Below, one piece after another: positions 9,032-17,770 of a DNA stretch of 32,081 nucleotides. Under the pieces are notes generated by a model, which saw only the letters and a list, made by a program, of their open reading frames with translations, searched no databases and was not told where the DNA came from. Within the stretch, counting starts at the first letter, position 1; each line of letters starts with the position of its first letter. Both the position numbers and the translations under genes were made by a program. Origin of the DNA: Minisyncoccota bacterium (lineage in GTDB: Bacteria > Patescibacteriota > Minisyncoccia > Phycocordibacterales > Phycocordibacteraceae); contig JAQVIY010000001.1 in NCBI GenBank assembly GCA_028695415.1, positions 177,067 to 209,147 of the forward strand, read 5' to 3'.

Positions 9032-9873
9032 GGAGTCGAGGTTGCTATCGAAAAAGAATTGCGAAATGCGGCTCCCGTATCACGTACGACAACCCACGAA
9101 AGTGAGAAAGGATTTTGCGCGGGCATGATACGGAGCGTGACGCCAGGTGCCGACAAGTCGCTGTCAATGCGCACCACACTCCCTATTGGCAACATCCCCG
9201 GCCCTGGAGCAAACACCACATCGCCAACAGCGACTTGCGCTGAACGTGAGACCGTAGCGCGAAGCGTTCCACCACCCGCGCCGGTGATACGGAGCGGTAA
9301 ACTTGTCTTGCCGACCCAACCTTCTATTTGCGCTTCCGGAGCCGAGAAGAGCGTTGCGCGAGAAAAGTCGTTCGTGACCGCAGAAATAATGCCGAGCGGC
9401 ACATTGCCCGCGCCAAAGATTTCCTGTCCGAGCGTTACCCCCGCGCTTCTTCCCGCCGCGAGTACGAGCGTATCGTACGGGCTCGCGGGCGGGCGGGCGA
9501 CCACGCCCGCAAGGATTCCCGAAGCGACGGTTCCTTGCGTGCCTCCACCCCCGACAAGCGCGATGAGGCTTGCTTCCTTTTCCCTCAGTGCCGCATTCTC
9601 GCTCGCGAGCGCGGCGTTCTCATTTACCAGTTGTTCATTCCGCGCGGCGAGCGCCGCCGTATCTCCGAAACTATTGAAAAAAGAGTGGCTCACCGCATCA
9701 ATGCTCTCCGCAGTGCGGAATGCTGGCACGAACGCTTGCAAGAAAAAATTCGGCGCCACAAGCCGTACGAAGAGTACGAAGAGAGTAAAGAGGAGCGCCA
9801 GCGCCCCCCACGAGAGACTCGCAGACGACAACAGCGCATTACGCCTCGCTAAGAATGTCCTCTTCATCGACAA
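9028..9873 (-). CDS. mreC: Rod shape-determining protein MreC
   Basis: N-terminal TM, coiled coil (LAARNEQLVNENAALASENAALREKEASL), beta domain; downstream of mreB. Confidence 0.88.
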   Translation of the reverse strand: MSMKRTFLARRNALLSSASLSWGALALLFTLFVLFVRLVAPNFFLQAFVPAFRTAESIDAVSHSFFNSFGDTAALAARNEQLVNENAALASENAALREKEASLIALVGGGGTQGTVASGILAGVVARPPASPYDTLVLAAGRSAGVTLGQEIFGAGNVPLGIISAVTNDFSRATLFSAPEAQIEGWVGKTSLPLRITGAGGGTLRATVSRSAQVAVGDVVFAPGPGMLPIGSVVRIDSDLSAPGVTLRIMPAQNPFSLSWVVVRDTGAAFRNSFSIATSTP

Positions 9874-10891
9874 AGAAGTCTACGTAGGGCGCGGGATCTT
9901 CGGTCACAATACCGGCACCGCGCACGACGGCCGTCAGCGGGTCGGGTGCGACCCTCACCGGAACCCCGAGCATCTTCGCGAGTATTTGCGGGAGTCCGCG
10001 CAAGAGCGCCCCGCCGCCAAAAACGGTCACGCCATGTTGAAGGACGTCGGAGAGAAGTTCGGGCGGTGTCGACTCTATAACCTCTTTCATCGCATCCATG
10101 AGCGACTCAAGTGAAGGTGTGATGGCTTCGCGTATGTGCGTATCATTGAGCATAATCTCGCGCGGGAGTCCGGTCGCAAAGTCGCGTCCACGCACGTTCC
10201 GCGAGAGCGTCTCGGAGAGCGGCACCACAGCGCCAATGGACATCTTCACGTCCTCGGCAGTGCGCTCGCCGATGCCAAGCTTGAATTCGCTCCGCACATA
10301 TTCGATGATGTTCTCGTTGAAACGATCACCGGCGACATGCGAGCTCTTACTCGCGACAACGCCTTTGAGCGCGATGACTGCAATGTCGGTCGTACCCCCG
10401 CCGATATCAAGCACCATCGTACCGACGGCATCATGCACCGGCAGCTTAGCGCCGATAGCTCCCGCGACCGGTTCTTCGAGTATGATAGCCTCGCGTGCAC
10501 CCGCGTTCCTCGCAGCATCCCGCACCGCGCGACTCTGTACGTTCGTCACGCCGGTCGGCACGCCTATCACGACCCGCGGGCCAAAGAGGCGCACACGACC
10601 GTTCTGTGCCTTGTTGATGAGATACGAGAGCAGCTCCTCGGTCACCTCGAAATCAGAGATAACGCCGTGGCTCAAGGGGCGCACGACGCGAATGTGCGCA
10701 GGCGTCTTACCAAGCATCGTTTTGGCTTCCTTCCCCACTGCGACGACCTGATGCGTCTTATCGTTGACCGCCACGACCGATGGCTCGTTTATCACGACGC
10801 CCTTGCCGCGCACATACACGAGCGTGTTCGCGGTACCGAGATCTATCGCGATGTCACTCGAGAAGAGGGCGTTTTTAGAAAACCGCGCCAT
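9839..10891 (-). CDS. mreB: Rod shape-determining protein MreB (copy 1)
   Basis: DIAIDLGTANTLVYVRGKGVVINEPSVVAV..., DIGGGTTDIAVIAL. Confidence 0.95.
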   Translation of the reverse strand: MARFSKNALFSSDIAIDLGTANTLVYVRGKGVVINEPSVVAVNDKTHQVVAVGKEAKTMLGKTPAHIRVVRPLSHGVISDFEVTEELLSYLINKAQNGRVRLFGPRVVIGVPTGVTNVQSRAVRDAARNAGAREAIILEEPVAGAIGAKLPVHDAVGTMVLDIGGGTTDIAVIALKGVVASKSSHVAGDRFNENIIEYVRSEFKLGIGERTAEDVKMSIGAVVPLSETLSRNVRGRDFATGLPREIMLNDTHIREAITPSLESLMDAMKEVIESTPPELLSDVLQHGVTVFGGGALLRGLPQILAKMLGVPVRVAPDPLTAVVRGAGIVTEDPAPYVDFFVDEEDILSEA

Positions 10892-10892
10892 A

Positions 10893-11026
10893 CCCGGTTA
10901 GGACAACGTGGCATTACCCTGTGTGTTCGAGGGAATTGCCCGCTGTTGTCTCATATTATGCACGTTGATAATCATACTGCTTCCCTTACAAGGGGCGATG
11001 ACACGATGCCATGTTGTCCTACCGGG
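10893..11026. mobile_element. Candidate MITE-like element with ~20-bp terminal inverted repeats and CATA flanks
   Basis: CCCGGTTAGGACAACGTGGCA (10893-10913) vs TGCCATGTTGTCCTACCGGG (11007-11026), one indel and one mismatch; CATA at 10889-10892 and 11027-11030. Confidence 0.55.
10898..10975 (-). CDS. Possible 25-aa mini-ORF upstream of mreB
   Basis: MIINVHNMRQQRAIPSNTQGNATLS*, SD-like AGGGAAG before ATG, stop 6 nt before mreB ATG. Confidence 0.3.
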   Translation of the reverse strand: MIINVHNMRQQRAIPSNTQGNATLS

Positions 11027-11031
11027 CATAG

Positions 11032-12267
11032 CTATTGCGCGAGTACTTCCACACGCGATTTCTTCTCTACCTTTCCGGTTGCGCGATCTACTACTTCGAA
11101 CTCACCCGTGGCGACAGACTCCTTACCAACCACAATTCTCTTCGGGATACCGAGCAAGTCGCTCTCGGCGAACTTCTCGCCCGCGCGCAAGTCACGATCG
11201 TCATACAAGACTTCGACATCCGCCTTCGTGAGGTCGTCGTAGAGCGTGTCAGCGGCTTTGGAGACATCATCACCATCGTGACCCAATGAGACAAGATGAT
11301 ATTTGAATGGCGCAACGGCCTCGGGCCACACGAGCCCCTTCTCGTCGGCAAGCGTCTCGACGAGAGCGCCGACGAGGCGCGAAGGACCAATTCCATAACA
11401 GCCCATAACGACCGGGTGCTTCTTCCCCTCCGCGTCCGTATACGAGAGACCGAGCGGTTCGGAAAAGCGAGTACCGAGCTTGAAGATGTTTCCCACTTCA
11501 ACTGCGGGAGCCTCTTCAAGGCTCGTACGTTCGATACCGAGATCAGCAAGTACCTCGTCAGTAAGCACTTCTTTATTGATGGCGATATTCTTTTCTCGCG
11601 AGATATAGATTGTATCCTCACCGGCGCTACAGAGCGTCTGGAATTCGTGACTGTATTTCGAGAACGCGCCGCCCGAAGCGAAGGTTATAAAGGTGCGTTC
11701 TCCGAGCCCGACACGCGAGAAGACATTGCGATACGCTTGTGTCGCCTTCTCATAAAACGCATCGAGATCTGCCTGATCGGCATGGAAAGAATAGAGATCT
11801 TTCATCAGAAATTCGCGACCGCGCATGACGCCGGACTTCGCGCGTTCTTCATTTCGAAACTTTGTCTGAATCTGATACGCCGCGAACGGCAGGTCGCGAT
11901 ACGAGCTCACATACTGCGAAGCGATGTGCGTGATGGGCTCTTCATGCGTCCAGCCGAAGCCGGTCTCGCCCGCCGCCTTGAGTTCTGTCTTGAACCATAC
12001 ATCCTGCTCCCAACGATCGGTCTTCTTCCAGAGCTCGGCGTTCTGGAGCGCCGACATCGAGAGCTCCTGCCCGCCTATTGTGTTCATCTCTTCGCGAATG
12101 ATACGGACGATGTTATTGAGAACACGAAGCCCGAGCGGGAGAAACGAGTAGATGCCCGCGGCCTCCTTATGGACGAACCCGGCGCGCACGAGGAGCTGGG
12201 CGTTCTTTGACACTTCGTCAGCAGGTGCGAGCTTGCGTGTTTTAGTAAAAAGTTGTGACTGCCGCAT
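11032..12267 (-). CDS. proS: Prolyl-tRNA synthetase lacking a large editing insertion
   Basis: MRQSQLFTKTRKLAPADEVSKNAQLLVRAGFVHKEAAGIYSFLPLG..., FRNEERAKSGVMRGREFLMKD, MGCYGIGPSRLVGA. Confidence 0.93.
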   Translation of the reverse strand: MRQSQLFTKTRKLAPADEVSKNAQLLVRAGFVHKEAAGIYSFLPLGLRVLNNIVRIIREEMNTIGGQELSMSALQNAELWKKTDRWEQDVWFKTELKAAGETGFGWTHEEPITHIASQYVSSYRDLPFAAYQIQTKFRNEERAKSGVMRGREFLMKDLYSFHADQADLDAFYEKATQAYRNVFSRVGLGERTFITFASGGAFSKYSHEFQTLCSAGEDTIYISREKNIAINKEVLTDEVLADLGIERTSLEEAPAVEVGNIFKLGTRFSEPLGLSYTDAEGKKHPVVMGCYGIGPSRLVGALVETLADEKGLVWPEAVAPFKYHLVSLGHDGDDVSKAADTLYDDLTKADVEVLYDDRDLRAGEKFAESDLLGIPKRIVVGKESVATGEFEVVDRATGKVEKKSRVEVLAQ

Positions 12268-12330
12268 TGGTGAACAGTATACGCCCGCCCTGCCCGCTCG
12301 GCAAAAGCGATCGTCTATCCACAGCAAAAG

Positions 12331-12359
12331 TTGACTCGCTCTAAAAGAAACGATACATA
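12331..12359 (+). promoter_or_regulatory. Sigma70-like promoter of an orphan + strand transcription unit
   Basis: TTGACT - 17 bp - TACATA. Confidence 0.65.
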
Positions 12360-12365
12360 TACAGA

Positions 12366-12524
12366 AGAAGCTTCTGTAGTTCTGTCTAATCGTATCAATA
12401 ACCGCATAGGGAGAGTCGTCATGTTCGACACAAAGCCTTTCTTCAACACATCTCCCTCAACGCGTTAGTTTCCTCCCGCTAGCCGCGGGCCGCCCGGATG
12501 ACACTCCCGTCATCCGGTTTTTTT
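12366..12524 (+). ncRNA. Candidate small RNA / leader-peptide transcript (~160 nt)
   Basis: Bounded by the promoter at 12331 and the terminator at 12494-12524; carries a 15-codon ORF MFDTKPFFNTSPSTR (12421-12468). Confidence 0.5.
12494..12524 (+). terminator. Intrinsic terminator
   Basis: CCGGATGAC-actccc-GTCATCCGG-TTTTTTT; T-tract only on + strand side. Confidence 0.85.
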
Positions 12525-13653
12525 ATCCGACGATGCGGAAGATGTCGTGCGCGGTGACAACGAGCATCAGGAGGACAAGGAAAACGAAGCCGATGGCGTT
12601 TATCGCCTGCGAAACGTTCGGCTTGATAGGTCGGCGGATGATGCTCTCGATAATGACGAAGAGGAGACGACCGCCATCAAGCGCGGGGACGGGAATAAGG
12701 TTGATGAGCGCGAGATTTATAGAGATGATAGCCATAATCGAGAAGAGGTCGCCCCACCCCTGCGACGAGGCCGTGCCGACTGCACCCGCTATGCCGACCG
12801 GTCCCGCGACCTGCGAGAGGTCAACCGAGAGGGTGAACACGCCCGCGAAGAATTGCCAGAGTCCCTGTGCGGTGAGTACGGTTGCGCCCCAAGTGAGCTT
12901 CGCACCTTCGACAAGCGCCGCACCAAAGGAGAGCGGTACGATACCGATAGTCGCAACTTCAACGCCGAGCGCCGCTCGCGAAGGATCAGAAGAAATGATT
13001 CCTGTTTCCGGACGCGCGAAGAGCGTTGCCTTCTCCCCGCTTCCGTGGCGGACAGAAAGCGCGATGGTCGTATTGCCGCGTCCCTCAGTCACGAACTTCA
13101 TAAACTCAGCGGGGCTGAACCCGGTAAAAACGAAATGTCCGTCTTCGGCTGAAAGGATCGAATCGCCCGGGAGAAGTCCTGCCTCCGCTGCCGGCGATCC
13201 AGGGAGCACGTTCGCTACCGCGAGCTCCATACTCTGCGCTATCGGAATCTCGTCCTCGCTGAGCACACGCGGCGTCCCGGCGATAAGCGCGCCGGTAACA
13301 AGTATGTAGGCGAATACGAGATTCATCGTCACGCCCGCAGCAAGCACAATAGCCTGCGCAAGGCGCGATTTCGTAGAAAATGACCTTGTGTCCGCCACTT
13401 GCCCCGTAGCCAACTGCGTCTGCGCGGTTACGGTACCGGGGTCTTCGCCATAAATCTTCACGAAGCCCCCGAATGGCAACCAGTTGAGCGTGTACTCCGT
13501 CTCACCTTTCTTACCCAAGAGAAGCGCGCGCGGCGGGTAGCCGAGCCCGAATTCGTCCACGCGCATTCCCGAGAGTTTCGCCGCGACAAAATGCCCGAGC
13601 TCATGCACCACAATGAGCGCGACGATAACGACGATAAAAATGACAATGCTCAT
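12523..13653 (-). CDS. rseP: RseP-like M50 site-2 metalloprotease with PDZ domain
   Basis: VHELGHFVAAKLSG (HExxH), PDZ-like region, C-terminal LIPVPALDGGRL. Confidence 0.93.
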   Translation of the reverse strand: MSIVIFIVVIVALIVVHELGHFVAAKLSGMRVDEFGLGYPPRALLLGKKGETEYTLNWLPFGGFVKIYGEDPGTVTAQTQLATGQVADTRSFSTKSRLAQAIVLAAGVTMNLVFAYILVTGALIAGTPRVLSEDEIPIAQSMELAVANVLPGSPAAEAGLLPGDSILSAEDGHFVFTGFSPAEFMKFVTEGRGNTTIALSVRHGSGEKATLFARPETGIISSDPSRAALGVEVATIGIVPLSFGAALVEGAKLTWGATVLTAQGLWQFFAGVFTLSVDLSQVAGPVGIAGAVGTASSQGWGDLFSIMAIISINLALINLIPVPALDGGRLLFVIIESIIRRPIKPNVSQAINAIGFVFLVLLMLVVTAHDIFRIVG

Positions 13654-14204
13654 TAGTTGGCGATTTCCGCTTCTTTCTTTTTCAGAACCTCAGCAAGTTT
13701 CTCGTTACCCGCGTCGATGAGCTTCTGCACCTCGCCTTTGAGACGCGTCACTTCATCCTTCCCCATTCCTCCCGCCTTTTCCGCTGCTTCGAGCGCTTTC
13801 ATCGCGTCGGTGCGGTGCTGGCGGAGCGTCACCTTCGCCTGCTCGGTCTTATCGCCTGCGATCTTTGAGAGTTGAGTGCGGCGCTCACTCGTAAGCTCGG
13901 GGAACGAGATACGGAGCCCCTGGTCGTCAGTCGAAACGCCGATGCCGAGGTCGGCGTCGGTAATACCCTTCTCTATCACCTTCAGGAGCTCCTTATCCCA
14001 CGGGATGATGCGGAGCGTACGAGCATCTTCGACCGAGACATTCGCGAGTTCGCGAATCGGGGTGCGGGTGCCGTATGCCTCAGGCTTCACGCCATCGAGA
14101 AGCGTCGGTGTCGCACGCCCCGTGCGTACACCCGAGAGCTCGCGCGCGAGCCACTCTTCGGTCTCTTGTATCTTGCTCTTCAGTGGTGAAAAATCGTATG
14201 CCAT
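13653..14204 (-). CDS. frr: Ribosome recycling factor
   Basis: ELSGVRTGRATPTLLDGVKPEAYG..., IPWDKELLKVIEKGI. Confidence 0.95.
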   Translation of the reverse strand: MAYDFSPLKSKIQETEEWLARELSGVRTGRATPTLLDGVKPEAYGTRTPIRELANVSVEDARTLRIIPWDKELLKVIEKGITDADLGIGVSTDDQGLRISFPELTSERRTQLSKIAGDKTEQAKVTLRQHRTDAMKALEAAEKAGGMGKDEVTRLKGEVQKLIDAGNEKLAEVLKKKEAEIAN

Positions 14205-14211
14205 GCCACCA

Positions 14212-14904
14212 CTATATCAAATTTTTTGGCGTCACAATCGCGAGGTGTTCGAGGATCTGCTTCACCGGCGCGCTTCGGTCGTGGAGATAGCCGCGCAGAA
14301 TCTGAATCTCTTCCAAAAGCGTACCGGAGGATTTTGTAAGCCCTCTGTCGCGAGTAATGATTTCGATACCGTTTAGAATGGCGATTGCCCGATCGCGATT
14401 TTCTCGCCGCTCTTCTTCATCTTTCCCGCTCGCAAGTTTTTTTATCATCGCACTGCGCTTCTCCTTGCTCGCCTTTATAAACTCCTCCGCACTCTCCGGA
14501 ATGTTGGACGCCGTACGTCCAACATTCAAGACTTGAACACGCGAGCGAAGCGTCGGGAGGAGTCCTCCCAGGGTCGGGAGGATGAGGAAGAGATATGTCC
14601 CCTTCGGCGGTTCCTCGAATATTTTCAGGAGTGCATTCTGCGCCTCGTGATACACGCGACTCGCCGCGATGATGATGACTTTAGTCTCACCCTTAAAGGG
14701 CGCGCCCGCGGCGAGTTCAGAAACGCGCCGCGCATCGTCAACCGAAAGCAACCCGTATCGCATAACGACGACATCGGGATTGCCGGCAATTTCCATTCCT
14801 AACTCTTTCTCCGTCCACGCCTGTGCGACCTCAATCCCTTCCTCTATCTCTGCTTCTATGATAAATGCGTGATGTCGAAGATACCGATCCGCGAGGTGCT
14901 GCAT
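14212..14904 (-). CDS. DNA polymerase III delta'-like (HolB-like) subunit
   Basis: ARRVSELAAGAPFKGETKVIIIAASRVYHEAQNALLKIFEEPPKGTYLFLI; start placed at MQHLADRYL. Confidence 0.75.
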   Translation of the reverse strand: MQHLADRYLRHHAFIIEAEIEEGIEVAQAWTEKELGMEIAGNPDVVVMRYGLLSVDDARRVSELAAGAPFKGETKVIIIAASRVYHEAQNALLKIFEEPPKGTYLFLILPTLGGLLPTLRSRVQVLNVGRTASNIPESAEEFIKASKEKRSAMIKKLASGKDEEERRENRDRAIAILNGIEIITRDRGLTKSSGTLLEEIQILRGYLHDRSAPVKQILEHLAIVTPKNLI

Positions 14905-14942
14905 GGAACAATTATACCTTCCCTCACCGTCGTTGAAGGCTA

Positions 14943-14971
14943 TTGACATCAGTATACAGTACTGATACAAT
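14943..14971 (+). promoter_or_regulatory. Near-consensus promoter with palindromic operator in spacer
   Basis: TTGACA - 17 bp - TACAAT; ATCAGTA-TACAG-TACTGAT palindrome at 14948-14966. Confidence 0.85.
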
Positions 14972-15007
14972 GGAGTTTAGGTTAGTTAACTGACATAAGG
15001 AGTTCTT

Positions 15008-15298
15008 ATGGCACCGCATCTTGTAGGTGTAGTGACGATGATTCTTGCAGGAGCAATGGCCCTCATTGCGCTACCAAGACAAATCGTAAAGAATCACAGA
15101 GACAACCGTGTCGGTATTGACTGGTGGATTATAGTTCTCTCTTTCGGCGTGTATGCATCGAGGGCGTTGTACGGTTTTCTCATCGGGAGCTACTTCATTA
15201 TGGTGCCCGACATCTTGGGAACCATATTCTCATCAGTTCTCCTCTACCAACTCCTCGTGAAGCCTCGCATACGGTTTATCGAGAGACTGGGATGCTAG
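15008..15298 (+). CDS. SemiSWEET/PQ-loop-like small membrane protein
   Basis: 96 aa, three hydrophobic segments, LPRQIVKNHRDNRVGIDWW ... YGFLIGSYFIMVPDILGTIFSSVLLYQLL; SD AAGGAG. Confidence 0.65.
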   Translation: MAPHLVGVVTMILAGAMALIALPRQIVKNHRDNRVGIDWWIIVLSFGVYASRALYGFLIGSYFIMVPDILGTIFSSVLLYQLLVKPRIRFIERLGC

Positions 15299-15310
15299 AA
15301 ACTATTATTG

Positions 15311-15350
15311 CTGCTCGGAAGCTGTCTGCTTCTCGAGCAGTTTCCTTTTT
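15311..15350 (+). terminator. Intrinsic terminator after SemiSWEET-like gene
   Basis: CTGCTCGGAAG-ctgtctg-CTTCTCGAGCAG-TTTCCTTTTT. Confidence 0.8.
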
Positions 15351-15357
15351 ATACAAT

Positions 15358-16383
15358 TTATTGTTTCGCCAATATCGATTTCTGGTAGGTATTCAAATGC
15401 TTGAGCGCGATGCCGGTACCGCGCGCAACACAGAAGTACGGGTCTGTCCCTAGCTTCGCGACGACGCCGGTACGACGGAACACGAGTTCGGGCATTTGGC
15501 GGAGCTGTGAGGAGCCGCCGGTGAGGATGATGCCATTATCGATGATGTCGGCGGCGAGCTCGGGCGGCGTATCCTGGAGCACCTTGCGTATCGCCTGCGT
15601 CATCTCGCGCAGCTCGCGCGTCATCGCCTGTACGATGTCGTTGGTAGAAAGTTCGACGGTGCGCGGGAGGCCGCTCATCAGATCGCGTCCTTTTATCGGC
15701 AAAGCGAGCTCCTCGTTCAAGGGCACCGCCGCACCTATCTTTATCTTGATCTCCTCGGCGGTTTTATCGCCAATAGCGAGATTGTGCTGCTTCTTGATGT
15801 GGTCGACTATCGCGCGGTCAAGCCGGTCGCCCGCGCACTTCACCGAGGTCGAGGCGACGATGCCCCCCAAGGAAATCACCGCAACATCGATAGTGCCGCC
15901 GCCGATGTCGGCGACCATGCGCCCCATTGGCTCATGGATGGGAATGCCCGCACCGATGGCGGCAAGGATAGGCTCCTTCACCACGAATGCATTTTTCGCC
16001 CCAGCCTTGAGCGCCGCCTCGATAACCGCGCGCTTCTCGGTACTCGTCACTCCCGCAGGCACCGATACGAGCACGGTCGGCTTGAACGGATTTCTCCCGA
16101 GCGCCTTGCGTATAAAGTAGCGAAGCATCGCCTCGGTCACGCGATAGTCTGCTATGACGCCGTCCTTCATTGGACGATACGCGATGATGTCGTCGGGTGT
16201 GCGGCCTATCATCTGCTTCGCCTCTGCGCCGATAGCGAGGATCTTGTTCCCGCCGAACTTACCGTGCGCCTTCCCTACCGCAACCACCGACGGCTCGTTG
16301 ATGACGACTCCTTTATTCGGGACGAATACCAGGACATTCGTCGTACCAAGGTCAATACCGAGCTTTGGAGAGAAGAAAGACAT
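15358..16383 (-). CDS. MreB-like actin homolog (copy 2)
   Basis: MSFFSPKLGIDLGTTNVLVFVPNKGVVINEPSVVAVG..., DIGGGTIDVAVISL; start at 16383 rather than the track start. Confidence 0.92.
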   Translation of the reverse strand: MSFFSPKLGIDLGTTNVLVFVPNKGVVINEPSVVAVGKAHGKFGGNKILAIGAEAKQMIGRTPDDIIAYRPMKDGVIADYRVTEAMLRYFIRKALGRNPFKPTVLVSVPAGVTSTEKRAVIEAALKAGAKNAFVVKEPILAAIGAGIPIHEPMGRMVADIGGGTIDVAVISLGGIVASTSVKCAGDRLDRAIVDHIKKQHNLAIGDKTAEEIKIKIGAAVPLNEELALPIKGRDLMSGLPRTVELSTNDIVQAMTRELREMTQAIRKVLQDTPPELAADIIDNGIILTGGSSQLRQMPELVFRRTGVVAKLGTDPYFCVARGTGIALKHLNTYQKSILAKQ

Positions 16384-16408
16384 GTGCCGTAATGGTACAC
16401 TACCTCGT

Positions 16409-17713
16409 ATGCAAGGAGAAATGAACTTCATTATCGAGGGCGGTAAGCCGCTCTCGGGCACCGTCGAGACCAGTCGGTCTAAGAACGGCGCGGTCGCCCT
16501 CCTGGCCGCCTCGCTCCTCAATCGCGGTACAACGACGCTGCAGAATGTGCCGAGAATCGAGGAGGTGAACCGCCTTATCGAAGTGCTTCGCTCACTCGGC
16601 GTCTCGGTCGAATGGAAGAATGCCGACGTCGTCATCACGCCGCCCGAGAATATATCTCTTGCTACTATCGACCGCGCAGCGGCGATGCGCACGCGCAGCA
16701 TCCTCATGTTCATCGGCCCTCTGGTTCATCTCTTCAAGGAGTTCGAGCTCCCGCAGTCGGGCGGCTGTACGCTCGGTATCCGCACTGTCCGCCCCCACTT
16801 TATGGCGCTTGAGAAATTCGGCGTCTCGATCGAGACTCGCTCCGATAATTATCAGATAACGCACACGAAGCTCGTCCCCGCCGAAGTCGTGCTCTATGAG
16901 TCGAGCGACACCGCGACGATAAACGCACTCTTCGCCGCCGCGCGCATCGCGGGGACGAGCGTTATCAAATATGCGTCGGCGAATTACCAGGTGCAGGAGG
17001 TATGCGGTTTCCTGCGCGCGCTCGGTGTCGGTATCGACGGGCTTGGTACCACGACGCTCACGATACGCGGCGTCGCCGATATCAAGACGAATATTTCATA
17101 CAGTGTCGCCGAAGACCCGACTGATGCGATGTTCTTTATCGCGGCGGCAATAGTAACCGGCTCCGCCGTCACTATTGCCGCCGCGCCGATCGAATTCCTC
17201 GAAGTCGAACTTCTGTTGCTCGAAAAAATGGGGCTCCAGTATTCCCTCTCAAATCAGCGCGTCTCGGAAAATGGCATCACGAAGCTCGTCGACATTTCTC
17301 TCAAACCCTCCGAGCTCATCGCCTTCCCCGAAAAGATACATGCGCGGCCTTATCCCGGGCTCAATATCGATAATCTCCCGTTCTTCGCGGTTATCGCAAC
17401 TCAAGCGAAAGGAAAAACGCTCATTCACGATTGGGTCTACGAGAAGCGCGCTATTTATTACACCGACCTCGATAGACTCGGTGCGACCACGAACCTCTTC
17501 GACCCACACCGCATCTCTATTGAGGGTCCGACGCGGCTCAAGGCGGCCGAGGTTATCTGCCCGCCCGCGCTCCGCCCCGCAACCATCATCTTGGTCGGCA
17601 TGCTGGGCGCCAAGGGCCGCTCGGTGCTCCGCAATGTCTATTCGATAAATCGCGGCTACGAAGACATCGTGCATCGTCTCCAAACACTCGGCGCACATAT
17701 CGAATCGGCGTAA
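16409..17713 (+). CDS. murA: UDP-N-acetylglucosamine 1-carboxyvinyltransferase
   Basis: MNFIIEGGKPLSGTVETSRSKNGAVALLAASLL...; catalytic Cys loop SGGCTLGIRTVRPH. Confidence 0.93.
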   Translation: MQGEMNFIIEGGKPLSGTVETSRSKNGAVALLAASLLNRGTTTLQNVPRIEEVNRLIEVLRSLGVSVEWKNADVVITPPENISLATIDRAAAMRTRSILMFIGPLVHLFKEFELPQSGGCTLGIRTVRPHFMALEKFGVSIETRSDNYQITHTKLVPAEVVLYESSDTATINALFAAARIAGTSVIKYASANYQVQEVCGFLRALGVGIDGLGTTTLTIRGVADIKTNISYSVAEDPTDAMFFIAAAIVTGSAVTIAAAPIEFLEVELLLLEKMGLQYSLSNQRVSENGITKLVDISLKPSELIAFPEKIHARPYPGLNIDNLPFFAVIATQAKGKTLIHDWVYEKRAIYYTDLDRLGATTNLFDPHRISIEGPTRLKAAEVICPPALRPATIILVGMLGAKGRSVLRNVYSINRGYEDIVHRLQTLGAHIESA

Positions 17714-17770
17714 CATACGCCGATTCGTGCTCCGAAATCGCTTTGTCGCGGCGCACGTTATACTTTACCT

